Source: Burkholderiaceae bacterium
GTDB taxonomy: Bacteria; Pseudomonadota; Gammaproteobacteria; Burkholderiales; Burkholderiaceae_C
Direction of reading: 5' to 3'
Assembly: GCA_029864165.1 (NCBI GenBank)
Contig: JAOTTZ010000122.1
Span: forward strand, 1 to 6,241
DNA length: 6,241 bases
Shown: piece by piece, positions 1 to 6,191 of the stretch
Layout of the letters: each line of letters begins with the position of its first letter
Numbering within the stretch: position 1 is the first letter of the stretch
Program-made: the position numbers and the translations under genes
Notes under the pieces: model-generated
Databases searched by the model: none
The model's input: only the letters and a program-made list of their open reading frames with translations
What the model was told of the DNA's origin: nothing

Positions 1-481
1 AAGGCGCCAAGGCAGCAAGCGGACCCACGGTGTGGGCGTAGCCCGAAGCGATCCAAGGAAAGCCCGTAAACAGGGTACCGCGAGCGAGCTCTGCCAATAG
101 CCAACACGCGGCCCACAGCAACGCGTTAGCGAAGGGGCGCTTGCCGCGCAACTGTGCGTACAGGGCCATGGCGCCTGCGTAGTAAAGCGCTAGCGCAGCA
201 GCGAGAACCAGCACCGCCAGCGCTGCCAACCATGGCGCCATGCCGCCATAGGTGTGCATGCTGATGTAGAGCCACCACAAGCCCGAGACCAGCCAACCGA
301 CCGCGAACAGCCAACCGCGCCTTGCAGCCTGGCCTACGCCGGCGCATGCGGTGGCATGGGCCAACATCGCCAAGGCCAACAACTCAAGCCACCAAAGCTC
401 GAACGGCGCGAACGAAAATGTGTGCGCAACACCTGCCAGTAGCGCGGCAGGCGCGCTCCCCAAGAGGCTATACAGACGCAA
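1..481 (-). CDS. lnt: Apolipoprotein N-acyltransferase, N-terminal part (cut by window edge)
   Basis: Lnt is the inner-membrane enzyme that adds the third acyl chain to the N-terminal Cys of lipoproteins, taking it from phospholipid. Only the first 160 codons are in the window; the rest, including the nitrilase-like domain with the catalytic Glu-Lys-Cys, lies beyond the left edge. Visible are several hydrophobic segments (about residues 10-45, 57-72, 84-108, 117-132), an early SFAPFELWWL stretch (23-32) typical of the family N-terminus, and the diagnostic LLAELARG (128-135) followed by LFTGFPW (137-143) and GYAH. The frame is closed by a stop at 524-526 and has no ATG or GTG before the first hydrophobic segment. 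I therefore chose the TTG at 481; a second TTG lies at 463. No clear Shine-Dalgarno precedes either, so the start is uncertain. It lies 83 nt downstream of corC on the same strand, a pairing known from many proteobacteria (E. coli ybeX-lnt), and is probably co-transcribed with it. Confidence 0.9.
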   Translation of the reverse strand, partial: MRLYSLLGSAPAALLAGVAHTFSFAPFELWWLELLALAMLAHATACAGVGQAARRGWLFAVGWLVSGLWWLYISMHTYGGMAPWLAALAVLVLAAALALYYAGAMALYAQLRGKRPFANALLWAACWLLAELARGTLFTGFPWIASGYAHTVGPLAALAP

Positions 482-564
482 AGTTCGGCGGCCGATAACG
501 GCGCGGGTCCTGAGTTTGAACGTCAAGCACGATGGCGTGCCGCTTGCAGCGACTGCGTAGAGAA

Positions 565-1497
565 TCAGACCTCGGGTCTGGGCGTATCCACCGCGCGCGT
601 GACCTTGAACCAGCGCACTGCGCCACCGCGCGAAAGCATGACCGAAAACAGCAGGCCGCCGACGGTGACAACTTCGCCGCGGCGCGGCACGCGCCCGAAC
701 TCTTGCGCCACCAAGCCACCAATGGTGTCGAACTCGTCCACCGGCAAAGAGGTGTCAAAGGCCGTGTTGACGTCGGCGATCTCGGTGTCGCCAGCCACGC
801 GCTGGCTGCCATCGGCCAGCGTGTATATGCTGCCTTCACCGTCTTTGTCGTCGAACTCGTCCTCGATCTCGCCAACAATTTCTTCGAGCACATCTTCGAT
901 TGTGATGAGTCCGGCCAGGTTGCCGAATTCATCGATCACGATCGCCATGTGATTGCGATTCGAGCGAAAGTCGCGCAGTAGTTCGTTGAGGCTCTTAGAC
1001 TCTGGGACGAACACCACTGGGCGCAGCAAGGTGCGCAGGTTCAGTTCGGGTGCGCGCTGGAGCTTGAGCAAATCCTTGACCATCAGGATGCCAATGATGT
1101 TGTCGCGCCGACCTTCATAGACCGGGAACCGCGAGTGCGCGGTTTCGATCACGCTGCTCAGCAATTCGTCGTAAGGCGATTCGATGTTGAGCAGGTCCAT
1201 GTGCGGTGTCGGCACGATGGCGTCGCTGGCCCGCAAGCTGGCCATTCGAAGCACTCCCTCGAGCATCTTGCGGGTTTCGGGCTCAATGAGCTCGCGATTC
1301 TCGGCGTCGGCCAGGCTCGAGATCAGCTCAGACATGGAGTCGGGGCCGGGCGAGAGGAATTCCACCAACCTCTCGATCAGTGTGCGCTTGTCGCTATGCT
1401 GAGTGCCCGATTGCTCGTCGGGCGAGAGAGAATGCTTGTCTGCCGGTTTGGCCCCGGCCTTCGGGCGCTGGGGTCGCGTCGGGTGAGGTTCAGACAT
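565..1497 (-). CDS. corC: HlyC/CorC family protein with CBS pair (CorC/YbeX type)
   Basis: This 310-residue protein has the soluble CorC/YbeX layout, with no DUF21 membrane domain. In order: a variable charged N-terminus (1-50), a helical region ending in MLEGVLRMASL (78-88), a first CBS motif (about 91-145, with SRFPVYEG at 122-129 and IIGILMVKDLL), a second CBS motif (about 156-215, with HMAIVIDEFGNLAGLITIEDVLEEIVGEIEDEFD), and a C-terminal CorC_HlyC domain (about 222-302, with DEFDTIGGLVA and GGAVRWFKV). The length fits the family (E. coli 292). The family is linked to magnesium/cobalt efflux and, for YbeX, to ribosome and RNA homeostasis; the exact activity is unsettled. The first CBS motif reads DAIVPTPHMD where many homologues have Arg after VP. 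The ATG at 1497 gives the expected N-terminus, although no good Shine-Dalgarno lies before it. The gene upstream is divergent, so corC is not directly preceded by ybeY and must use a promoter in 1498-1621 or nearby. Confidence 0.93.
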   Translation of the reverse strand: MSEPHPTRPQRPKAGAKPADKHSLSPDEQSGTQHSDKRTLIERLVEFLSPGPDSMSELISSLADAENRELIEPETRKMLEGVLRMASLRASDAIVPTPHMDLLNIESPYDELLSSVIETAHSRFPVYEGRRDNIIGILMVKDLLKLQRAPELNLRTLLRPVVFVPESKSLNELLRDFRSNRNHMAIVIDEFGNLAGLITIEDVLEEIVGEIEDEFDDKDGEGSIYTLADGSQRVAGDTEIADVNTAFDTSLPVDEFDTIGGLVAQEFGRVPRRGEVVTVGGLLFSVMLSRGGAVRWFKVTRAVDTPRPEV

Positions 1498-1621
1498 CGC
1501 GCGGGCACTGCCAGAGTTGAGGTACCACTAGCTTACCTGAACGCGAGACCCGCCCCATGATTGAAATATACCGTAGCTTGAACGTTTCGCTGGAGCCACA
1601 ATATCGCCTGGAGAAACTTTC
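1498..1621. promoter_or_regulatory. Divergent intergenic region between corC and the COG0523 GTPase gene
   Basis: These 124 nt must carry the start signals for both divergent genes. It is the AT-richest noncoding stretch around 1558-1606. On the minus strand TATATT (1570-1565) could be a -10 for corC, but no good -35 lies at the right distance. On the plus strand TTGAAC (1578-1583), a 17-nt spacer and ATATCG (1601-1606) is a weak sigma70-like match for the GTPase gene, and it would put transcription start very close to the start codon. A 5-nt inverted repeat AGGTA/TACCT spaced by 9 nt lies at 1520-1538. I do not see a convincing Zur-type palindrome. Confidence 0.4.
1610..1614 (+). promoter_or_regulatory. 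Ribosome binding site for the GTPase gene
   Basis: GGAGA lies 7 nt before the GTG at 1622. This good spacing decides the GTG start over the in-frame ATG at 1637, which lacks a well-placed Shine-Dalgarno. Confidence 0.7.
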
Positions 1622-2692
1622 GTGGCGCACCCCGCAATGGCCCTTATCCCTGCAACCATCGTCACCGGATTTTTGGGTGCCGGCAAGACCACCCTGCTCA
1701 AGCGCATCCTGACCGAAGCGCATGGGCATAAGATCGCCGTCATCGAGAACGAGTTTGGTGAAGAGAATATCGACAACGAAATCCTCGTGCAGAACACGGG
1801 CGAGCAGGTCATTCAGCTCAACAACGGTTGCGTTTGCTGCAGCATCCGCGAAGACTTGCGCACCACATTGTCTGACTTGTCGGCCAAGAGGCGCAACGGC
1901 GAGGTCAGCTTTGACCGCGTCGTCATTGAGACTACGGGCCTGGCCGACCCGGGGCCCGTGGCACAAACCTTTTTCATGGACGACGAGATCGCCGAGAGCT
2001 ACCTGCTCGACGCCATACTCACATTGGTCGACGCCAAGCACGCTGATAAACAGCTCGATGAACGCCAAGAAGCGCGTCGCCAGGTCGGGTTTGCCGACCA
2101 AATATTCATCAGCAAGAGCGAGCTGGTGGACCAAGCCGCGCTTGCCGACTTGGGGCAGCGCTTGAAGCATATGAATCCACGCGCACCCCAACAAAGGGTT
2201 CATTTCGGCGAAGTGCCCATTGCGTCGGTGTTCGACCTGAGAGGATTCAACCTCAACGCAACGCTCGATATCGACCCCGACTTCCTGAACGCCGATCCGC
2301 ACCGGCACGATGTTCATTCGCACCAACATGACCACGCGCATGACGACGGCTGTGGCGATGCGCACCACCACCACCACCACCACCACCACCATCACGACGA
2401 CGTCAAATCATTTGTGTTCCGCTCCAACAAGCCCTTCGACGCCGCCAAGCTGGAGGATTTTTTGAGTTCCATCGTCCAGGTTTATGGCCCGCGTATGCTG
2501 CGTTATAAGGGCGTGCTCTACATGAAGGGCGCCGAGCGCAAGGTGGTCTTTCAGGGTGTTCATCAGTTGATGGGCAGTGACTTTGGGCCAGCCTGGGCGG
2601 CTGGAGAGAAAAAGCACAGTAAGTTGGTTTTTATCGGCCTTGATCTGCCTAGCGACATATTCCGGCAAGGACTACAACAGTGTTTGGCATGA
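1622..2692 (+). CDS. COG0523 / CobW-type G3E GTPase, putative metal chaperone
   Basis: This 356-residue protein is a COG0523 G3E P-loop GTPase. Members bind metal (often zinc) through a Cys motif and are thought to deliver it to client proteins; subfamilies serve cobalamin synthesis, nitrile hydratase or low-zinc survival. Seen here: Walker A GFLGAGKT (16-23), ENEFGEENIDNEIL after it, the metal-binding CVCC (70-73, in NNGCVCCSIREDL), Walker B-side ETTG (103-106), and SKSE (164-167) where NKxD would be. A His-rich insert follows (227-260, 18 His including 11 in a row), then a CobW C-terminal domain (about 261-345, with VYGPRMLRYKGVLY). The start is the GTG at 1622. No cobalamin genes are nearby, so a CobW role is not supported; the His-rich insert suggests binding of zinc, nickel or a similar ion. 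The next gene encodes a DksA with a degenerate zinc site, 112 nt downstream on the same strand. The family is certain; the client and metal are inference. Confidence 0.93.
   Translation: MAHPAMALIPATIVTGFLGAGKTTLLKRILTEAHGHKIAVIENEFGEENIDNEILVQNTGEQVIQLNNGCVCCSIREDLRTTLSDLSAKRRNGEVSFDRVVIETTGLADPGPVAQTFFMDDEIAESYLLDAILTLVDAKHADKQLDERQEARRQVGFADQIFISKSELVDQAALADLGQRLKHMNPRAPQQRVHFGEVPIASVFDLRGFNLNATLDIDPDFLNADPHRHDVHSHQHDHAHDDGCGDAHHHHHHHHHHHDDVKSFVFRSNKPFDAAKLEDFLSSIVQVYGPRMLRYKGVLYMKGAERKVVFQGVHQLMGSDFGPAWAAGEKKHSKLVFIGLDLPSDIFRQGLQQCLA
2363..2395 (+). repeat. CAC trinucleotide microsatellite coding for 11 consecutive His
   Basis: Nine CAC codons followed by CAT and CAC encode His 248-258 of the GTPase. 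Because the unit is three bases, replication slippage would change the His count without breaking the frame. It is the most repetitive stretch in the window and lies inside the metal-binding insert. Confidence 0.95.
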
Positions 2693-2702
2693 AATCCGTA
2701 CT

Positions 2703-2730
2703 TTGCTGTCGTGGGCGACGTGGCTACAAT
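2703..2730 (+). promoter_or_regulatory. Predicted sigma70-type promoter of dksA
   Basis: TTGCTG (2703-2708), a 16-nt spacer and TACAAT (2725-2730) match the -35 and -10 consensus well. The site lies just after the GTPase stop codon. Transcription would start near 2737, leaving a leader of roughly 65-70 nt before the dksA GTG. The bases after the -10 are GC-rich (CCGGCGCTCC), a feature of promoters that ppGpp and DksA inhibit. Autoregulation is therefore possible but is inference. Confidence 0.6.
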
Positions 2731-2792
2731 CCGGCGCTCCTGAACGTAGCCGAGTTGCCAATGCGGCCCCATGCACTTGTAACCAGCGTTAC

Positions 2793-2798
2793 GAGGAG
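2793..2798 (+). promoter_or_regulatory. Ribosome binding site of dksA
   Basis: GAGGAG lies 6 nt before the GTG at 2805. This strong match sets the dksA start there. The same frame stays open far upstream, but a longer form would run back into the GTPase gene and has no such site. Confidence 0.8.
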
Positions 2799-2804
2799 AA
2801 CCCA

Positions 2805-3824
2805 GTGAAGAAGACCCCGGCCAAAACAGTCAGCGCCCGAAAGGCGGTAGTCAAGAAGGCGCCGGCTCCGCCGGCCAGTGTGCGCTCGCCGTCAGCCAAG
2901 AAGGCCTCGGTCAACGGGAAGACGGCAGTTAAGAAGGGTGCCGAGCATACCGCCAAGGCGACCTCCAAAGTCGCGACTGCACGCGTGGCGGGAACACGCC
3001 CGTCGGCCTCCAGCCAAAAGCCGCCAAGTCAGAAGAAGGTCGCCAGCAAGACGGTCACCGCTCGGCCCGTGGCCAAGGGCGCTCGTCCGGCGGCGGCTAA
3101 GAATGCCCGGCCGATCAACCCGACTGTGGTGGCACAACGCTTAGTTCCCGAAGCGGCTGCACACGCTGTGGCCACGCCGCCCGAGCCCGCACGTGCAAGA
3201 AAGACCTCCAGCGCCAAAAGCAGGGCCAGCGCGCGGGCGCAAGCTGCTTATGCCGCCCCAGCACCTCTACCCGCGCCGACATCGCGCTTTGCCGATCGCT
3301 TTGCTCCCCCTCGGCCACCGACGAGGCAAATGAACATTCTCGAGTTCAACGCTCCCAAGCAGACGAAAAAGCCGAACCCGAAATTGGCCAATGCCTGGAA
3401 GGCCAAACCCGGCCACGATTTAACTGACGAAGAAGTCTTGGCCATGCCGGACGGTGAGTATATGAACGAAAAACAGCTGGTATTCTTTCGCGCCAAGCTT
3501 TCAGGGCTGAAGGACAGCTTGCTTTCAAACGCGGGAGTCACCACCGAGCACCTGCGTGAAGACACCACCGTTGTGCCCGATCCGGCCGACCGCGCCACCA
3601 TTGAGGAAGAGCACGCTTTGGAGTTGCGCACCCGAGACCGTGAGCGCAAGCTGCTGAAGAAGATATCGCAAGCACTGGCGCGAATCGAGTCCGGGGAGTA
3701 CGGTTTTTGTGAAGAAACTGGCGAACCTATAGGCTTGGGGCGCCTGATTGCTCGCCCCACAGCTACACTGGCTCTTGAGGCGCAGCAGCGCCGCGAGTTG
3801 AAGCAAAAGATGTTTGGGGACTAA
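2805..3824 (+). CDS. dksA: DksA-family RNA polymerase-binding factor with long basic N-terminal extension and degenerate zinc site
   Basis: DksA binds in the RNA polymerase secondary channel and, with ppGpp, retunes transcription in the stringent response. The 339-residue product is over twice the E. coli length (151). Residues 1 to about 180 are a low-complexity Lys/Ala/Pro/Ser extension resembling histone H1 tails: about 37 Lys/Arg against 5 Asp/Glu. The DksA body follows: LTDEEVLAMPDGEYM (206-220), coiled-coil helices, the tip motif DPADRA (259-264) that carries the DxxDxA needed for activity, the second helix (268-295), and a C-terminal globular part with GRLIARPTATL (312-322). E. coli has four zinc-binding Cys. 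Here only the first remains (C302); the others align with T305, A323 and A326, so zinc binding in the usual way is unlikely. The GTG start is fixed by GAGGAG. A promoter is predicted at 2703-2730. The upstream neighbour is a putative metal-chaperone GTPase. It may be the housekeeping DksA of this lineage or a zinc-independent paralogue; one window cannot tell. Confidence 0.93.
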   Translation: MKKTPAKTVSARKAVVKKAPAPPASVRSPSAKKASVNGKTAVKKGAEHTAKATSKVATARVAGTRPSASSQKPPSQKKVASKTVTARPVAKGARPAAAKNARPINPTVVAQRLVPEAAAHAVATPPEPARARKTSSAKSRASARAQAAYAAPAPLPAPTSRFADRFAPPRPPTRQMNILEFNAPKQTKKPNPKLANAWKAKPGHDLTDEEVLAMPDGEYMNEKQLVFFRAKLSGLKDSLLSNAGVTTEHLREDTTVVPDPADRATIEEEHALELRTRDRERKLLKKISQALARIESGEYGFCEETGEPIGLGRLIARPTATLALEAQQRRELKQKMFGD

Positions 3825-3898
3825 CGTATCTGTTCGTCCCGCAGGGCCAGTTGTATAGCCTGCAGTTGCAGGGGCAACGGTCAAATCGGATACTGGCT

Positions 3899-5614
3899 AT
3901 GCCGGAACCAAAAGACACCACGACGTTTTTCCAAAAGGTTGTCAAGTTTGTGGCCAATCCCGCGACGGATTGGGCTGACCTTTCTGTTCCTACCCAGGGG
4001 GCGCTTGAAAGCGAATACGCCAAGTCTGAACTGAAGGCGATGGTCGATCGCAAAAGGCGCAATGACTTCGTGCGCAAGCGCGAGTTCGACATGCTGCGCA
4101 GGGTTCGTCGCGAAGGCCTGAACAGCGAGCAATTGGCCGCGCTCGGCGTTTCTTCACGGCTCGATGACTCGGAGGCGCGTATGACCGACAGCGTCGCCCG
4201 GTCCGACAGTGACGTGAAGGCCAAGATCGACGAAATCGAACAGCAGATGGTGGGTGACAGTGGTGGGCGGGCCAATTTACGCCGATCGGGATTCGATAGC
4301 GCTACGACGCAGGCCGCAGCGATGCGAGTCCAGACGACCCAAGCAGTTTCACAGGATTTGTCCGCCGGTGGCGGACGGCAGGATGGCAACAAGCTTTCCG
4401 CCCCACAGAAGCGGTCAGTCGAGAGTACACTCCCGGTCGACGCGACACCAGCTTCGGGGTTGGCGCCGCTGAGTCTGGACGCGACCTCGCCGTCGCTGGC
4501 CAACGCGTTCACGGTCGACGTGAGCGATGTGTTGGCGCACGACCCCGAACTCGACGAGGCGGTCATTGCGTTTGCCAATGCCGGCTTTGACCTGTGCGAA
4601 CAATCGCTTGTGCGCCTGACCGGCGCCAGCGGGGAGCGCGCACAGCACGCCGATACCTGGTTGGCGCTGTTTGATTTGTACCGCGCCACGGGGCAGTCGC
4701 ACAAGTTTGAGAGCTTGGCGATCGACTACGCGCAGCAGTTCGGCTGGTCGGCGCCACAGTGGTACTCGTTGCCCAAAATGGTCGCCGAGGCGGCTGGCAG
4801 CGATGAGCGCCCGGAACGCGCTCGCATTGATGGCCAAGTCGGCTGGGCTTGTCCGCAGGTGCTCGATGTTGAAGTTGTCGCGCATCTGTCGTCGCAGACT
4901 TTGCAGATGCCGTTGCCCTGGGTGTTCGACTGGTCCGCGTTGCAGAGAGTCGACGCCGAAGCTTGTGCCCGGCTGAGCGATTTGTTTCGCGGCTGGATCC
5001 CGCAGGCTATCGAGATGAGTTGGCTCAGCGGCGATCGCCTGTTGGTCGTGTTGCAGGAAGCCGCGCCCACCGGCGTGCGCGATGCTGACCCAATCTACTG
5101 GCAACTTCGGTTAGATGCGCTGCGCATGGTCAATCGTGCGGATCGCTTTGACGAAGCGGCTATAGACTATTGTTTAACTTACGAAGTTTCGCCGCCTTCG
5201 TGGGAACCGTCAAAATGCCAAGTGCGCATCGGTGGAGGCCACCAGGGCACAACGTCACCATCTGCGTCGTCGATCAGCGAACCCCCCACCGGTTTCATGG
5301 AGTCGCAGATCGTCGAGGATCCAGACCACGGGCTTACCGTCAGTGTGGACCTGGCGGGGCAGTTGGTGGGCGATATCAGTAACACGTTGAAGAAGATGGA
5401 TCATGAACTCGGCAAAGCCAATGTCATCAATGTGTCTTGCGTGCGTTTGATTCGCGTTGATTTCATTGCGGCTGGCGACCTCTTGAATTGGGTGCTGGCC
5501 CAGCGCAACAAAAACCGCAGTGTTTGCTTTACCGACGCGCATAGGTTGGTGGCGCTGTTTTTTGGCGCGATGGGCATCAACGAGCACGCCAAGGTCAAGG
5601 TACGTACGTTGTGA
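3899..5614 (+). CDS. STAS-domain protein of unknown function upstream of hslV
   Basis: I recognise a family found near hslVU in Burkholderiales from memory, but no function. The 571-residue product has no signal peptide or membrane segment and looks cytoplasmic. In order: a basic helical N-terminus (1-85, rich in RKRR and RRVRREG); a polar, probably disordered linker (about 86-205); a TPR/helical region (about 205-290); a first STAS-like region (about 320-395, with FDWSALQRVDAEACARLSDL); a second helical unit ending DYCLTYEVSPPSWE (423-436); and a C-terminal STAS domain (about 465-571, with RVDFIAAGDLLNWVL at 519-533 and MGINEHAKVKVRTL at the end). STAS domains act in anti-anti-sigma switches, transporters and lipid-transport complexes. 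The C-terminal one lacks the obvious phosphorylatable Ser of SpoIIAA-type proteins. The ATG at 3899 is chosen over the TTG at 3851; both have weak ribosome sites. It starts 74 nt after dksA with no clear terminator or promoter between, so co-transcription is likely. Confidence 0.85.
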   Translation: MPEPKDTTTFFQKVVKFVANPATDWADLSVPTQGALESEYAKSELKAMVDRKRRNDFVRKREFDMLRRVRREGLNSEQLAALGVSSRLDDSEARMTDSVARSDSDVKAKIDEIEQQMVGDSGGRANLRRSGFDSATTQAAAMRVQTTQAVSQDLSAGGGRQDGNKLSAPQKRSVESTLPVDATPASGLAPLSLDATSPSLANAFTVDVSDVLAHDPELDEAVIAFANAGFDLCEQSLVRLTGASGERAQHADTWLALFDLYRATGQSHKFESLAIDYAQQFGWSAPQWYSLPKMVAEAAGSDERPERARIDGQVGWACPQVLDVEVVAHLSSQTLQMPLPWVFDWSALQRVDAEACARLSDLFRGWIPQAIEMSWLSGDRLLVVLQEAAPTGVRDADPIYWQLRLDALRMVNRADRFDEAAIDYCLTYEVSPPSWEPSKCQVRIGGGHQGTTSPSASSISEPPTGFMESQIVEDPDHGLTVSVDLAGQLVGDISNTLKKMDHELGKANVINVSCVRLIRVDFIAAGDLLNWVLAQRNKNRSVCFTDAHRLVALFFGAMGINEHAKVKVRTL

Positions 5615-5654
5615 CAGCCCGCACTTGCAATGGCGCTAGTGAACCTTTGAGCCT

Positions 5655-6191
5655 ATGGAAACTTGGCACGGCACCACGATCGTGAGTGTGCGTCGTGGCG
5701 CGGTGGCGGCCCTTGGTGGCGACGGACAGGTGACGCTGGGCAGCATTGTCATCAAGTCCTCGGCGCGCAAGGTGCGCAGGCTGCACCGCGACCAGGTGCT
5801 GGCCGGCTTTGCGGGCGCCACGGCAGATGCGTTCACTCTTTTCGAACGTTTTGAGGCCAAGCTGGAGAAGCACCAGGGTCACTTGGTGCGCGCTGCCATT
5901 GAGCTGACCAAGGACTGGCGCACCGACCGGGTGCTGCGCCGCCTTGAGGCCATGCTTGCCGTGGCTGATCGCGAAGCCTCGCTCATCATCAGCGGCAATG
6001 GTGATGTGCTGGAGCCCGAATACGGCCTTGTCGCGATCGGTTCGGGTGGTGCGTACGCGCAAGCGGCGGCGCGGGCGCTGTTCGAGCACACCGAAATGTC
6101 CCCAGCCGACATTGTCAAGCGGTCGCTTGAAATAGCCGGTGACCTGTGCATTTACACCAACCAGCAACATGTCATCGAGACACTTGAATGA
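5655..6191 (+). CDS. hslV: HslV (ClpQ), peptidase subunit of the HslUV protease
   Basis: HslV forms a double hexameric ring of N-terminal-nucleophile threonine peptidases in the cytoplasm. The HslU ATPase unfolds substrates and feeds them in. The 178-residue product is full length. After a six-residue leader (METWHG) comes TTIVSVRR; removal of the leader exposes the catalytic Thr at residue 7. In mature numbering D17 (residue 23, in GGDGQVT) and K33 (residue 39, in SSARKV) are present, as is the GSGG motif (129-132). Other strong family stretches are [26 protein letters not shown] and [16 protein letters not shown]. Such a short leader is usual in betaproteobacteria, unlike E. coli where only Met precedes the Thr. 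It begins 40 nt after the STAS-protein gene with only a weak ribosome site. The expected partner hslU is not in the window; it would start past 6241. A clear heat-shock (sigma32) promoter was not found. Confidence 0.98.
   Translation: METWHGTTIVSVRRGAVAALGGDGQVTLGSIVIKSSARKVRRLHRDQVLAGFAGATADAFTLFERFEAKLEKHQGHLVRAAIELTKDWRTDRVLRRLEAMLAVADREASLIISGNGDVLEPEYGLVAIGSGGAYAQAAARALFEHTEMSPADIVKRSLEIAGDLCIYTNQQHVIETLE

Noticed and set aside
468..932. Minus-strand ORF overlapping the 3' half of corC
   Set aside because: It is in another frame of corC, with Ser/Arg-rich composition and no domain; corC itself is complete and well conserved.
1550..1621. Zur-type operator upstream of the GTPase gene
   Set aside because: The AT-rich stretch lacks the long palindrome expected of a Zur box; no half-sites of convincing symmetry were found.
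1490..2395. Long minus-strand ORF of 301 codons starting with a poly-Val run
   Set aside because: It is antisense to the COG0523 GTPase gene; the poly-Val is simply the complement of the CAC repeat. The plus strand encodes every motif of a known family.
2577..2804. Longer dksA start (ATG at 2577) giving 415 residues
   Set aside because: It would overlap the GTPase gene by more than 100 nt and contain the predicted promoter. The GTG at 2805 has a strong, well-spaced ribosome site.
3851..3898. TTG start at 3851 for the STAS protein
   Set aside because: The ATG at 3899 begins a family-like N-terminus; the 16 extra residues lie over the inverted repeats and no ribosome site supports them.
3763..4704. 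Minus-strand ORF of 313 codons opposite the STAS gene
   Set aside because: Ser/Arg-rich composition with no recognisable domain, typical of an antisense shadow in GC-rich DNA. It also overlaps the end of dksA.
5482..5510. Possible sigma32 heat-shock promoter for hslV (CTTGAA followed by CCCAGC)
   Set aside because: The -10 half and the spacing fit poorly, and it lies inside the STAS coding region about 150 nt from hslV.
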